Under the pieces are notes generated by a model. The model saw nothing but the letters and a program-made list of their open reading frames with translations. It was not told the origin of the DNA and searched no databases. The translations under genes and the position numbers were made by a program. Of a DNA stretch of 64,000 bases, positions 25,229 through 34,357 are shown one piece after another. The DNA is taken from the NCBI RefSeq assembly GCF_900106035.1, contig NZ_FNUC01000004.1:2604001-2668000 (forward strand). Direction: 5' to 3'. The first letter of the stretch is position 1, and every line of letters begins with the position of its first letter. The DNA is from Jiangella alba (GTDB taxonomy: Bacteria > Actinomycetota > Actinomycetes > Jiangellales > Jiangellaceae).

Positions 25229-25651
25229 ATGGACGTCATCCGGTTGCTCGACGTGCGGCCCGACCCGCTCTCCGTCGACGAGGTGCTGGCCGCGGTGTCC
25301 GACCGCGGCGCCGGCGGCACCGTCGTGTTCGTCGGCACGGTCCGCGAGGCCGACGGCGGCCGCGGCGTCACCAGCCTCGACTACGAGGCGCACCCCACGG
25401 TGGCCGAGGCGCTGCGGACAGTGGCCGAGAAGGTCGCCGCCGAGCACCCGCTGCGCGCGCTGGCCGCCGTCCACCGCGTCGGCCACCTCGACATCGGCGA
25501 CACCGCCGTCGTGGTCGCGGCCGCCGCCGGCCACCGCCAGGAGGCGTTCGCCGCCTGCCGCCAGCTGATCGACGACCTCAAACGCGAGGTCCCGATCTGG
25601 AAGCACCAGCGCTTCGACGACGGCAGCGAGGAATGGGTCGGCTCGCCCTGA
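25229..25651 (+). CDS. moaE: Molybdopterin synthase catalytic subunit MoaE
   Basis: MoaE is the large subunit of molybdopterin synthase, which adds two sulfurs to precursor Z. The 140-residue protein has GGTVVFVGTVRE near the start, LDYEAHP, VHRVGHLDIGDTAVVVAAAAGHRQEAFAACR and the catalytic-lysine region LKREVPIWKHQRF. Length is standard. ATG 25229 lies one base after the epimerase stop. The MoaD partner that carries the thiocarboxylate is not in this window. Confidence 0.95.
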   Translation: MDVIRLLDVRPDPLSVDEVLAAVSDRGAGGTVVFVGTVREADGGRGVTSLDYEAHPTVAEALRTVAEKVAAEHPLRALAAVHRVGHLDIGDTAVVVAAAAGHRQEAFAACRQLIDDLKREVPIWKHQRFDDGSEEWVGSP

Positions 25652-25708
25652 AACGCGCTGGCCGCCCCACCGCGTCTTCAAGGTGAGGACGACGAACGGA
25701 GGCTGGCG

Positions 25709-26215
25709 GTGGCCGGCGACGAGGAAGGCTTCACCGACTTCGCGGCGGCGTGCGGCGGGCGGCTGTTCCGGACCGCCTGGCTGCTGACGGGCGACTGGCA
25801 TCTGGCCGAGGACCTCGTGCAGGAGACCCTCGGCAAGGTGTACCGCGTCTGGACGACGCGCCGGCGGCCCGACGACCCGATCGCCTACGCCCGCACGGCG
25901 CTGGTGCGCACGTTCATCACGCACCGGCGGCGGCGTGGGTCGGGCGAGCGGCCCACCGACGTCGTGCCGGAGCTGCCGGGCCGCGAGCCGGACGTCGCGC
26001 TGCGGGTCACCCTGCTCGACGCACTGGCCCGGCTGGACGCGAAGGACCGGGCGGTCCTGGTGCTGCGCTACTGGGAGGACCGCAGCGTCGAGCAGACGGC
26101 CGCCGAGCTGGGCCTGTCGGCCGGCGCGGTGCGCTCGCGCTGCTTCCGTGCGCTCGACCGGCTGCGCGACGTCCTCGGCGCCGACGACCCGACCAGGAGT
26201 GGAGCGACACCATGA
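25709..26215 (+). CDS. SigE-family ECF-type RNA polymerase sigma factor
   Basis: The 168-residue sigma-70 group-4 protein has region 2 at about 8-75 (LFRTAWLLTGDWHLAEDLVQETLGKVY) and region 4 at about 105-155 (ALARLDAKDRAVLVLRYWEDRSVEQTAAELGLSAGAVRSRCFRAL). This matches the SigE family of streptomycetes and relatives. ACGGAGG precedes GTG 25709. The downstream gene overlaps it by four bases and encodes a membrane protein that looks like its anti-sigma factor, so the pair probably answers an envelope signal. The regulon is unknown. Confidence 0.9.
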   Translation: MAGDEEGFTDFAAACGGRLFRTAWLLTGDWHLAEDLVQETLGKVYRVWTTRRRPDDPIAYARTALVRTFITHRRRRGSGERPTDVVPELPGREPDVALRVTLLDALARLDAKDRAVLVLRYWEDRSVEQTAAELGLSAGAVRSRCFRALDRLRDVLGADDPTRSGATP

Positions 26216-27489
26216 CGATCGAAGAGGACCTCGAGCTGGCTCTCCGGGCCGAGGCGGCCCGGGTCGACCCGCCGGTCGCGGACCTCGTCGACGGCGCACT
26301 GGCGCGCGGGCGGGAGCGGCGGCGGCTGCGCCGGTCCCGGTTCGCCGTGGCCGGCGCCGCCCTGGTCGTCACGGCCGGCGTCGGCGGCCTGGTCGCGGCC
26401 CCGTTCATCGGCGCCGACGACGAGCCCGCCACGACCGACGCCCCGGTCGCCTCCGGCGTGTCCGAGGCGCCGCCGCAGGCCGGCCCCGTCGCGGAGATCG
26501 ACGCCGAGGCCGTCCTCGACGCGGTCGTGGCGCTGCTGCCGCCCGGCGAGATCAGCGAGGCGCACGCGTCCGCGCTCGAGCCGACGTCGGTCTGGATCGA
26601 CTTCGTGTGGGACGACGGCACCGGCGCCAGCTGGGTGAGCGGGACGGTCGATCTTCCGGCGGCCGCGGAGCCGAACGAGTGCGCGAGGATCGTCAACGGG
26701 GGCAGCTGCGAGGTCGAGGCCCTCGACGACGGCAGCACGGTGCTGCGGCAGTCCGGGCCGTACTACCCCCAGCCCGACCGCGAGCCGGAGCGGCTGCAGT
26801 CCCGCGCCCGGGCGGTGTTCCCCAGTGGGCTGAAGGTCATGCTGGACGCGATGAACGCGCCCACCGAGAAGGAGTCCGCGCCGACCCGCGAGGCGCCGCC
26901 GTTCTCGTTGGACCAGCTCGCCGCCGTCGTCACGGACGGGGTCTGGGCCGAGCTGACCGCGGGCGTGTCCCCGCCGCCGGCGCCGCAGCAGCCGGGCGAC
27001 GAGGAGGCCAGCGACCAGGCGCGGGCGCTCGCCGAGAACCTCGGGGCCGGCTGGACGGCCAGCGGTTCCGACATGGCCGTGGCTGGACCCGACGTCACCG
27101 CCGGCCTGCCCGAGCAGGTCGAGGTGGGAGCGGCGATGATCATGGAGATCGGCTCCGAGCTCACCGTGGCCGACCACTGCGAGCCGATGGAGGAGAAGGG
27201 CCGCATCACCCAGCCCTGCACCACCACGACCACGCCCGACGGCGAGACCGTCCACGTCCAGTGGGCGACGACGACGCTCGAGGGCCCGTACGCCGAGGGT
27301 GGCTACAGCGCCGAGGTGTTGGTGATCGCCGGGACCGACGAGCGGAAGGTCCGGGTGAGCCTCCTCGTGAGCGACGCCGCCGCGACGACGACGCCGGAAC
27401 GGCGCGACGCCATGGCCGCCTGGCTCGAGGACCGGGTCGGCGACCTCGCCCGCGCGGCGACCGCCGCTGACGCCGGACACACAGGCTGA
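26212..27489 (+). CDS. Membrane protein with extracytoplasmic domain, putative anti-sigma partner
   Basis: The 425-residue chain has a charged cytoplasmic N-terminus (about 1-42, EEDLELALRAEAARVDPPVADLVDGALARG), one transmembrane helix (about 43-65) and a large exported domain with an acidic linker. ATG 26212 overlaps the sigma stop as ATGA, so the two are translated together. Such N-cytoplasmic, single-pass proteins behind SigE-type genes usually bind the sigma factor, but I see no HxxxCxxC zinc finger. Anti-sigma function is inference from context. The external part has no recognised domain. Confidence 0.65.
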   Translation: MTIEEDLELALRAEAARVDPPVADLVDGALARGRERRRLRRSRFAVAGAALVVTAGVGGLVAAPFIGADDEPATTDAPVASGVSEAPPQAGPVAEIDAEAVLDAVVALLPPGEISEAHASALEPTSVWIDFVWDDGTGASWVSGTVDLPAAAEPNECARIVNGGSCEVEALDDGSTVLRQSGPYYPQPDREPERLQSRARAVFPSGLKVMLDAMNAPTEKESAPTREAPPFSLDQLAAVVTDGVWAELTAGVSPPPAPQQPGDEEASDQARALAENLGAGWTASGSDMAVAGPDVTAGLPEQVEVGAAMIMEIGSELTVADHCEPMEEKGRITQPCTTTTTPDGETVHVQWATTTLEGPYAEGGYSAEVLVIAGTDERKVRVSLLVSDAAATTTPERRDAMAAWLEDRVGDLARAATAADAGHTG

Positions 27490-27500
27490 CCACGTACTCT

Positions 27501-27506
27501 TACGGT
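27501..27506 (+). promoter_or_regulatory. -10 box of the YlbL-type gene
   Basis: TACGGT at 27501-27506, with a possible GCTGAC -35 near 27484. Transcription would begin about 30 bases before ATG 27543, and GTGAGGA serves as ribosome-binding site. Confidence 0.5.
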
Positions 27507-27542
27507 GTCCGTTCCCGTTCACCGTGAGGACCGCCCACACCG

Positions 27543-28592
27543 ATGACCCGCCGATCCGCGACGCTCGCCGTCGCCGGGGCCCTGATCGTCGCGCTCGTCG
27601 CGGTCGCGTCCATGCTGCACCTGCCCTACGTCGTGTACTCGCCGGGGCCGGTCGAGGACACGCTGGGTGAATGGAACGGCCAGCAGGTCATTCAGATCGA
27701 CGGCGCCGAGACGTTCCCCACCGACGGCGTGCTCGACCTCACCACCGTCGGGGTCACGTCCGCCGACGCCGACCTCGACCTGCTGACGGCGTTGCGCGCG
27801 TGGATCGACCCCGACCGCGCCGTCATCCCCCGTGAGCTGGTCTACCCCGAGGGCACCACGGCCGAGCAGTCGCGGCAGCAGAACGCCGCCATGCTCGCCA
27901 ACTCGCAGCAGAACGCCGAGGTCGCCGCGTTGCGCAAGCTCGGCTACGACGTGCCCGAGAAGGTGGTCGTCGACGCCGTGGTCGCCGACGCCCCCGCCGA
28001 CGGCGTGCTCGAGCCGGGCGACATCGTGGTCTCGGTCGACGGCGCCCCCGTCGCCACCCCCGAGGACGTCGTCGACGCCGTCACCGCGCACCAGCCCGGC
28101 GAGGCCGTCTCGTTCGTCGTCGACCGCGACGGCCGGCAGCTCACCGAGTCGATCACCACCATCGCCGCCGAGGACGACGGCCGCGCGCTGGTCGGGTTCA
28201 GCCCGACGCTCGGGTTCGACCTGCCCGTCGACATCACCATCGGCATCGACGAGCGCATCGGCGGCCCCAGCGCCGGCATGATCTTCGCCGTCGCCATCTA
28301 CGACACCCTCACCCCGGGCGAACTGCTCGACGGCGTGCACGTCGCCGGCACCGGCGAGATCAGCCCCGACGGCGAGGTCGGCCCCATCGGCGGCATCCAG
28401 CAGAAGATCGCCGCCGCCAACCACGACGGCGCCGCGCTGTTCCTCGCCCCGGCCAGCAACTGCGACGAAGCGGTCGGCGGCAACAACGGCGACATGCAGG
28501 TGGTCCCCATCGAGACCCTCGACGACGCCGTCAGCACCATCGAGTCCTTCGTCGCCGGCGACACCGACGACCTGCCCGCCTGCCCGGCCTGA
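27543..28592 (+). CDS. YlbL-family secreted PDZ / Lon-type (S16) serine protease
   Basis: The 349-residue protein has an N-terminal signal-anchor helix (about 7-27), a PDZ domain (about 145-215, LEPGDIVVSVDGAPVATPEDVV) and a C-terminal S16 domain. The Ser-Lys dyad is visible: GGPSAGMIFA with the nucleophile Ser and GGIQQKIAAA with the base Lys. It should be anchored with the protease outside the membrane. YlbL of Bacillus degrades the division inhibitor YneA, so a role in division after DNA damage is possible here and would suit the neighbourhood, but that is inference. In mycobacteria the orthologue also adjoins UPF0182. Confidence 0.9.
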   Translation: MTRRSATLAVAGALIVALVAVASMLHLPYVVYSPGPVEDTLGEWNGQQVIQIDGAETFPTDGVLDLTTVGVTSADADLDLLTALRAWIDPDRAVIPRELVYPEGTTAEQSRQQNAAMLANSQQNAEVAALRKLGYDVPEKVVVDAVVADAPADGVLEPGDIVVSVDGAPVATPEDVVDAVTAHQPGEAVSFVVDRDGRQLTESITTIAAEDDGRALVGFSPTLGFDLPVDITIGIDERIGGPSAGMIFAVAIYDTLTPGELLDGVHVAGTGEISPDGEVGPIGGIQQKIAAANHDGAALFLAPASNCDEAVGGNNGDMQVVPIETLDDAVSTIESFVAGDTDDLPACPA

Positions 28593-28687
28593 CGACCCCG
28601 GTCCGGGCACTGTCGACCGGCTGGCCGGTGGTGCGTCGACGGGCGGACGGCGCGTCGGCCGGCGGCCGGTGCATCGGCGCGCGGACG

Positions 28688-28736
28688 TTGTCGGCGCCCG
28701 CCCGTAGGGTGGGTGCCCTCCCAGCCGGGCGGGGAC
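28688..28736 (+). repeat. Dispersed repeat copy C with PafBC-type promoter (plus strand)
   Basis: TTGTCGGCG (28688-28696), eight bases CCCGCCCG, TAGGGT (28705-28710), then GGG-TGCCCTCCC and AGCCGGGCGGGG. Only one base differs from TTGTCRGTG. The element lies in a 283-base gap between converging genes, so no sense gene follows it. Confidence 0.75.
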
Positions 28737-28875
28737 CGTACTCAGCCGACGAACGCCGCGACGCGCGACGAACCCGCGAATCGGGCTGATCGGCGCCGAT
28801 CCGAGCGGAACGGCGCCGGCAGAGCCGAACCAGCCGGCCAGGTTGAGCGGGGCCCGGGAGGAACCCCCGCCGACC

Positions 28876-29403
28876 TCAGCCGAACGTCTCGGCCAGCGCG
28901 TTGCCCAGCTCGGGCGACAGTTCGGCGCCGCGCACCAGTTCGTCGTCGGCTTCGTGGCCGCGGATCCGCAGCACCGACGCCCGCCGGCCGTCGCGGAGGA
29001 CGCCGACGACGACGCGGACGTCGGAGCGGTCGGGGTGCTGCTGCGCCCAGCGGGCGGCCAGGCCGTCGTCGTCGGGCATCTGGTCCTCGGCGCCGGGCGG
29101 CAGGACGATGCGCTCGAGCACCAGCGCGCAGCCGGAGACGGTGTCGGGCCAGGTGATCTCGACGAGCAGGTCCTCGATCGGCCGGCCGGAGACGTCCTGC
29201 TCGATGGGCGTGAGGGAGTCGGCGGGCGCGTCGGGCTCGATGCCGATGCTGGCGGCCAGCGCCGGCTCGCGGGAGAGGAGGTCGGCCGTGGGCGCCAGCG
29301 CGTACAGCCGGGCCGGCTGGTCCCAGCCGTCGTCGCGGACGTGCTGTTCGATCTCCTCGATCGCGCGGTACAGGGCGCTCGGCTGCTCGTCCGTGGTGCT
29401 CAT
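28876..29403 (-). CDS. PPA1309-family conserved actinobacterial protein
   Basis: The 175-residue acidic protein matches the actinobacteria-restricted PPA1309 family. Typical segments are ALYRAIEEIEQHVRDDGWDQPARLYALAPT, VEITWPDTVSGCALVLERIVLPPGAED and VRVVVGVLRDGRRASVLRIRGHEADDELVRG. It has no signal or membrane helix and no known function. It is usually encoded next to the UPF0182 membrane protein, as here (divergent, 149 bases apart). ATG 29403 lies six bases after GACGAT. Confidence 0.88.
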   Translation of the reverse strand: MSTTDEQPSALYRAIEEIEQHVRDDGWDQPARLYALAPTADLLSREPALAASIGIEPDAPADSLTPIEQDVSGRPIEDLLVEITWPDTVSGCALVLERIVLPPGAEDQMPDDDGLAARWAQQHPDRSDVRVVVGVLRDGRRASVLRIRGHEADDELVRGAELSPELGNALAETFG

Positions 29404-29552
29404 GCCCGCATCGTCGCACGCGCGGCGACGGCCGGCGACATCGGTCACGGCCCGGCGTCGAACGGGTCACGGTTCGCCCCGAACCGTCCGCTGACAGCGA
29501 TGTTCCGACCGCGGGTCGGAACCGCGCAGGCCGGTGAGATAGTTTTGCAGGG

Positions 29553-32522
29553 GTGAGCCAGGACATGCCCCGACCCGCCGGACCGTTCCGCGGCGCGCCC
29601 CAACGACGGTCGCGCGCTCTACTGCCCACGCTCATCGTGCTCGGCGCCCTCATCGCCGCGTACGTGCTCGTCGTGACGTTCTGGACCGACAGACTGTGGT
29701 ACCAGTCGGTCGACTTCACCCAGGTGTTCACGACACAGCTGGTCACACGGATCGGGTTGTTCCTGGTCTTCGGCCTGCTCATGGCCGCCTCGGTCGTCGT
29801 CAACGGCATGGTCGCCTACCGCGTCCGGCCGCGCTACCGGCCGATGAGCGTCGAGCAGCAGAGCCTCGACCGCTACCGCGACGCCATCGACCCGGTCCGT
29901 ACCTGGGTGCTGACGGCGGCCGCCGTCCTGCTGGCGATCATGGCCGGCGCCAGCGCCGCGGGGCAGTGGCAGACCTTCCTGTTGTGGCGCAACGGCGGCG
30001 AGTTCGGCCAGAAGGACGCCCAGTTCGGTCTCGACCTCGGCTTCTTCGCCTTCGACTACCCGTGGTGGCGCTACCTCGTCAGCTTCGGGTTCGCGGTCGT
30101 CGTGCTGGGCCTGGTCGTCGCGGCCATCACCCACTACGTCTACGGCGGCATCCGGCTGCAGACCGCCGGGCAGAAGGTCAGCCCCGCCACCACGGCCCAC
30201 CTGTCGGTCCTGATCGGCCTGTTCGTGCTGCTCAAGGCCGTGGCGTACTGGCTCGACCGGTACGCGCTGGTCATGCAGGACAACGACCGCTTCACCGGCG
30301 GCTCGTACACCGACATCAACGCGGTGCTGCCGGCCAAGACCATCCTGATCTTCGTCGCGACCATCTGCGCCATCCTGTTCTTCGTCAACGTCTGGCAGCG
30401 CAACTGGACGCTGCCGGGCATCGGGCTGGGCCTGCTCGTGCTGTCGGCGGTCCTGCTCGGCGGGCTGTGGCCGTTCCTCGTCCAGCAGTTCCAGGTCCGG
30501 CCGAGTGAGGCCAGCCGCGAGGCGCCGTACATCAGCCGCAACATCGAGGCGACCCGCGACGCCTACGGCATCCAGGACGTCCAGACCGAGGAGTACCGCG
30601 CCGAGACGTCGGTCCAGGAGGGCCAGCTGGCGCAGGACTCCGCCACCATCCCCGGCATCCGGCTGATGGACCCCAGCGTCATCCCGCCGGCCTTCCAGCA
30701 GCTGCAGCAGGTCCGCGGCTTCTACACGTTCAGCGACCCGCTCGACGTCGACCGCTACACGGTCGAGGGCGACGACGGCGTGGTGGCCGAGCAGGACATG
30801 GTCGTCGCCGTCCGCGAGGTCAACTCCGACGGCATCCCGTCCGAGCAGCGCAACTGGATCAACGAGCACACCGTCTACACCCACGGCTTCGGCGTCGTCG
30901 CCGCGTACGGCAACACCCGCGAGAGCGACGGCTCGCCGAACTTCGCCGAGGAGGACATCCCCACGCAGGGTGTGCTCGGCGAGTACGAGCCGCGCATCTA
31001 CTTCGGCGAGAACTCGCCCAGCTACTCCATCGTCGGCGCGCCCGAGGGCACCGACCCGGTCGAGTACGACATCCCGGAAGACCCCGAGACCGGCAGCGAG
31101 CGACGCAACACCTACACCGGCGACGGCGGCGTTCCCATCGGCTCGTTCTGGAACAAGCTGCTCTATGCCACGCGGTTCCAGGAGGCCAACTTCCTGCTGT
31201 CCGACCGCCTCAACTCCGAGTCGCGGCTGCTGTACGAACGCAACCCGCGCGATCGGGTCGAGAAGGTCGCGCCGTGGCTCACGGTCGACGCCAACCCGTT
31301 CCCGTCGGTGGTCGACGGCCGCGTCGTCTGGGTGCTCGACGGCTACACGACGCTGAACTCGCTGCCGTACAGCCAGCGGGTGTCGCTGAGCGAGGCCACC
31401 AGCGACTCGCGCACGGCCCGCCCGGCGCTGGCCGCGCAGCCCGACGACTTCATCAACTACGTCCGCAACTCGGTGAAGGCCACGGTCGACGCCTACGACG
31501 GCACCGTCACCCTGTACGCATGGGACGAGGACGACCCGGTCCTGCAGGCGTGGATGAACGCGTTCCCCGACTCCGTGCAGCCGCGTTCGGAGATCCCGAC
31601 GCCGCTGCTCGACCACCTGCGCTACCCCGAGGACCTGTTCAAGCTGCAGCGCAACATGCTCGAGCAGTACCACGTCACCGAGGCCTCGACGTTCTACGGC
31701 GGCCAGGACCGCTGGGTGGTGCCGGCCGACCCGTCGTCGAACGTCGACGTCAAGCAGCCGCCGTACTACCAGACCATCCAGCTGCCCGACGCCGACGAGC
31801 CGATCTTCTCGCTGACCACCACCTACACGCCGAGGGGCCGGCCGAACCTGGCCGCGTTCATGGCGGTCAACGCCGACGCCCGCAGCGACGACTACGGGCA
31901 GTTGCAGATCCTGAGACTGCCCAGCAACACGCAGATCGACGGTCCGGGGCAGGTCGCCAACGACTTCGAGTCCAACGCCGACGTCGCCCAGCAGTTGACG
32001 CTGCTGCGCTCCGGTGACGCCGAGACCCAGCTGGGCAACCTGCTCACGCTGCCGGTCGGCGGCGGCCTGCTGTACGTCCAGCCGGTCTACGTCGCGCGGG
32101 CCACCGGCGAGGCCGCCTACCCGCTGCTGCGCCGCGTCCTGGTGCAGTTCGGCGACAGCATCGGCTTCGACGACACCCTGCAGGGCGCGCTCGACCAGAT
32201 CTTCGAAGGCGACTCCGGCACCGTCACCGGCGACGAGCCGCCCATCGTGGAGGAGACGCCGCCTCCGGGTGGCGAAGAGACCCCGCCGCCCGACACCGAG
32301 ACGACGCCGCCGCCCACCACGGAGCAGCCGGCCGACCTCACGGCGGCGCTCGATGCCATCCGGGTCGCGTGGCAGGAGGCCCGCGACGCGCAGGCCGCCG
32401 GCGACTGGGCGGAGTACGGCGCGGCGCTCCAGCGGCTCGACGCGGCCATCGCGGCGGCCGAGGCGCTCACCGGCGGCGAGGGCGCCGGCGGCGCCACCCC
32501 CGGGGCCACCCCAGGGCAGTAA
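29553..32522 (+). CDS. UPF0182-family large membrane protein
   Basis: The 989-residue protein is a full-length UPF0182 member. About seven hydrophobic helices lie in the first 310 residues (for example LIVLGALIAAYVLVVTFW and WRYLVSFGFAVVVLGLVVAA). A long extracytoplasmic region follows, with the family's conserved YxPRIYFGENSPSYSIVG and QRNWINEHTVYTHGFGVV segments. A Pro/Thr-rich linker (ETPPPDTETTPPPTTEQP) and a helical tail of about 70 residues complete it. No function has been established. Start GTG 29553 lies seven bases after TAGTTT (29540-29545), a leaderless promoter. Confidence 0.93.
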   Translation: MSQDMPRPAGPFRGAPQRRSRALLPTLIVLGALIAAYVLVVTFWTDRLWYQSVDFTQVFTTQLVTRIGLFLVFGLLMAASVVVNGMVAYRVRPRYRPMSVEQQSLDRYRDAIDPVRTWVLTAAAVLLAIMAGASAAGQWQTFLLWRNGGEFGQKDAQFGLDLGFFAFDYPWWRYLVSFGFAVVVLGLVVAAITHYVYGGIRLQTAGQKVSPATTAHLSVLIGLFVLLKAVAYWLDRYALVMQDNDRFTGGSYTDINAVLPAKTILIFVATICAILFFVNVWQRNWTLPGIGLGLLVLSAVLLGGLWPFLVQQFQVRPSEASREAPYISRNIEATRDAYGIQDVQTEEYRAETSVQEGQLAQDSATIPGIRLMDPSVIPPAFQQLQQVRGFYTFSDPLDVDRYTVEGDDGVVAEQDMVVAVREVNSDGIPSEQRNWINEHTVYTHGFGVVAAYGNTRESDGSPNFAEEDIPTQGVLGEYEPRIYFGENSPSYSIVGAPEGTDPVEYDIPEDPETGSERRNTYTGDGGVPIGSFWNKLLYATRFQEANFLLSDRLNSESRLLYERNPRDRVEKVAPWLTVDANPFPSVVDGRVVWVLDGYTTLNSLPYSQRVSLSEATSDSRTARPALAAQPDDFINYVRNSVKATVDAYDGTVTLYAWDEDDPVLQAWMNAFPDSVQPRSEIPTPLLDHLRYPEDLFKLQRNMLEQYHVTEASTFYGGQDRWVVPADPSSNVDVKQPPYYQTIQLPDADEPIFSLTTTYTPRGRPNLAAFMAVNADARSDDYGQLQILRLPSNTQIDGPGQVANDFESNADVAQQLTLLRSGDAETQLGNLLTLPVGGGLLYVQPVYVARATGEAAYPLLRRVLVQFGDSIGFDDTLQGALDQIFEGDSGTVTGDEPPIVEETPPPGGEETPPPDTETTPPPTTEQPADLTAALDAIRVAWQEARDAQAAGDWAEYGAALQRLDAAIAAAEALTGGEGAGGATPGATPGQ

Positions 32523-32533
32523 CGCCAACCGGC

Positions 32534-32568
32534 CGGAGCCGTCACCCGTTCCTCGGGTGGCGGCTCCG
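32534..32568. terminator. Bidirectional hairpin between UPF0182 and the acetyltransferase
   Basis: Arms of 14 bases (32534-32547 and 32555-32568, CGGAGCCGTCACCC and its complement) pair with a single G-U position around a 7-base loop. It lies between two converging genes and can serve both. Confidence 0.75.
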
Positions 32569-32581
32569 TCCGCGTTCGGGC

Positions 32582-33076
32582 TCAGACGGCGCGCTGGTAG
32601 GTGATCAGCAGGAAGCCCGGCAGCGGCTCGTGGTCGCGCTGCGGCGTGCGGACGAAGCCGAGCCGCTGGTACAGCCGGTGCGCGGTGACCATGGTCGGCA
32701 GCGACGACAGCACCAGCGTGTGGTCGCCGTGCTCGCGGGCGAGGTCGAGGCAGCACTGCACCAGCGCCGCCCCGACGCCGCGGCCGCGCGCCGCGGGGTC
32801 GACGGCGAGCATGCGGAACTCCGCCTCGCCCGGCCGCGCCACCTCGACGTACGGGCTGGGCGGACGGCAGAACGTGACCGCACCCAGCACCGTGCCGTCG
32901 TGGTCGGCCGCCACCAGCAGCGTGGCCTGGCCCGACCGGTGCTCGATGTCGGACAGCTCGTCGGCGTACTGCTCGTCGCCGTCCAGGAACCCGTCGGCGT
33001 CGTAGGCCGCCACCGTGAGGGCGGCGACGGCGGGGTGGTCGTCGGGGCGGGCCGGGCGCACCTGGAAGTCCGTCAT
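32582..33076 (-). CDS. GNAT-family N-acetyltransferase
   Basis: The 164-residue protein has the GNAT core: FRMLAVDPAARGRGVGAALVQCC with the acetyl-CoA pyrophosphate loop R/Q-x-x-G-x-G/A, and HRLYQRLGFVRTP near the end. Before them is VRPARPDDHPAVAALT, a typical N-terminus. The acceptor substrate cannot be read from sequence. ATG 33076 is chosen; ATG 33085 is three codons upstream. It converges on the UPF0182 gene and has the initiator tRNA gene upstream. Confidence 0.87.
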   Translation of the reverse strand: MTDFQVRPARPDDHPAVAALTVAAYDADGFLDGDEQYADELSDIEHRSGQATLLVAADHDGTVLGAVTFCRPPSPYVEVARPGEAEFRMLAVDPAARGRGVGAALVQCCLDLAREHGDHTLVLSSLPTMVTAHRLYQRLGFVRTPQRDHEPLPGFLLITYQRAV

Positions 33077-33169
33077 GACGCACATTCTCGCGCCGGCCAC
33101 TGACGCCCGACGCGGCCGTCCTCGCGATTTGGCGCACCGCACCCGATCGCGTAGACTTCCTTTCAGCGA

Positions 33170-33246
33170 CGCGGGGTGGAGCAGCTCGGTAGCTCGCTGG
33201 GCTCATAACCCAGAGGCCGCAGGTTCAAATCCTGCCCCCGCTACCA
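33170..33246 (+). tRNA. Initiator tRNA-fMet (CAU)
   Basis: The 77-base gene starts CGCGGGGTGGAGCAG, has anticodon CAT in the loop CTCATAA and ends with an encoded CCA. Two marks identify the initiator: the 1-72 pair is unpaired (C opposite T), and the anticodon stem carries three consecutive G-C pairs next to the loop. TTCAAAT is the normal T-loop. Confidence 0.96.
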
Positions 33247-33259
33247 CATGAAGGATGAT

Positions 33260-33289
33260 CGGCCCGGACCACAGGTCCGGGCCGTTTGT
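33260..33289 (+). terminator. Terminator of the initiator tRNA gene
   Basis: CGGCCCGGACC (33260-33270) and GGTCCGGGCCG (33274-33284) are exact complements with a 3-base loop, followed by TTTGT. CCACATGA and TCATGTGTGG outside lengthen the structure. It also reads into the converging AraC gene end. Confidence 0.85.
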
Positions 33290-34242
33290 CATGTGTGGCC
33301 CGGTGCGTCGGCACCGTGGTGGGAGGTCCGGCTTCGGCGGCGGTAGCGGCCTGGCGCCACCTCGTGCTGGCGTTTGAACGCGGTGGCGAAGGCGAACTCC
33401 GAGGAGTACCCCACCCGGTTCGCGATGCGCTCCAACGACTCGTCGGTGTCGCGGAGCAGGTGCGCGGCGGACGTCAGGCGCCACCAGGTGAGGTAGCGCA
33501 GCGGCGGCTGCCCGATCAGCGCGGTGAACCGGCGGGCGAACGTCGCGCGCGACATGCGGGCGCGGCCGGCGAGCTCTCGCACGGTCCACGGGCGGCCGGG
33601 CTCCTCGTGCAGCGCCCGCAGCGCTTCGCTGATGCCCGGGTCGGTCAGGGCCGCCGCCCAGCCGGAGGTGTGGGTGGGAGCCTGCGCGAGCCAGGCACGG
33701 AGCACGTACACCAGCAGGACGTCGAGCAGTCCGGGAACCACGGCGACCGACCCCGGCCTGGGGTCGTCGATCTCGGCTCCGAGCAGGTCGATCGCCGCCC
33801 GCAGCTCGGGGTGCTGCCCGGTCCGGGACGGTAGGACGATGACGTCCGGCAGGTCGCGGAGCATCGGGTGGGTGCGCACCGGGTCGAGGTGGTAGCCGCC
33901 GTACAAGGTGACAGTGACGGGCCCTCGGTCGCCGACGGAGTCGGTGCGGACGAGTTCGGTGACGCCCTGCGGGTCGAACCGCGGCTCGGCCAGCGGCGTC
34001 GACGGATCGCTCGCCATGCCGTAGCCCTGGCCGTTCGGGGAGAAGACCACATCGCCGGCGCCGAGGAGGACGGGTTCCGCCTCGGGACGGATCAGCCAGC
34101 TCGAGCCGCGCAGGAGCACCTGGAACGCCGCGGACCCGGGCACCGACGGGAAGCGCTGGCCCCACGGGGCGTGCCAGCTGACGCGCGCCGACCGGGGCCG
34201 GCCGACGCGGGCGCTCATGATCACGTCACCCAGGACATCCAC
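33289..34242 (-). CDS. AraC-family regulator with N-terminal cupin
   Basis: The 317-residue protein has a cupin-like ligand domain (about 20-175; LIRPEAEPVLLGAGDVVFSPNGQGYGM) and a C-terminal double helix-turn-helix (about 215-310; WTVRELAGRARMSRATFARRFTALIGQPPLRYLTWWRLTSAAHLL ... LERIANRVGYSSEFAFATAFKR). That layout is the Cupin_6 plus HTH_18 type found beside oxidoreductase genes. GTG 34242 is the likely start, six bases after TACAGT. It is divergent from the NADPH-quinone-type oxidoreductase, its likely target. Confidence 0.88.
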   Translation of the reverse strand: MDVLGDVIMSARVGRPRSARVSWHAPWGQRFPSVPGSAAFQVLLRGSSWLIRPEAEPVLLGAGDVVFSPNGQGYGMASDPSTPLAEPRFDPQGVTELVRTDSVGDRGPVTVTLYGGYHLDPVRTHPMLRDLPDVIVLPSRTGQHPELRAAIDLLGAEIDDPRPGSVAVVPGLLDVLLVYVLRAWLAQAPTHTSGWAAALTDPGISEALRALHEEPGRPWTVRELAGRARMSRATFARRFTALIGQPPLRYLTWWRLTSAAHLLRDTDESLERIANRVGYSSEFAFATAFKRQHEVAPGRYRRRSRTSHHGADAPGHT

Positions 34243-34357
34243 CGCTGCACTGTAGCTGAGACGCACGCGCAGAAAATGGCGAGCTGGACGCATGGAGAGT
34301 CTCATTCGCCGCGTCTAGCCTCGACACCATCGCGAACCCGTCCGACTGGAGTCGACC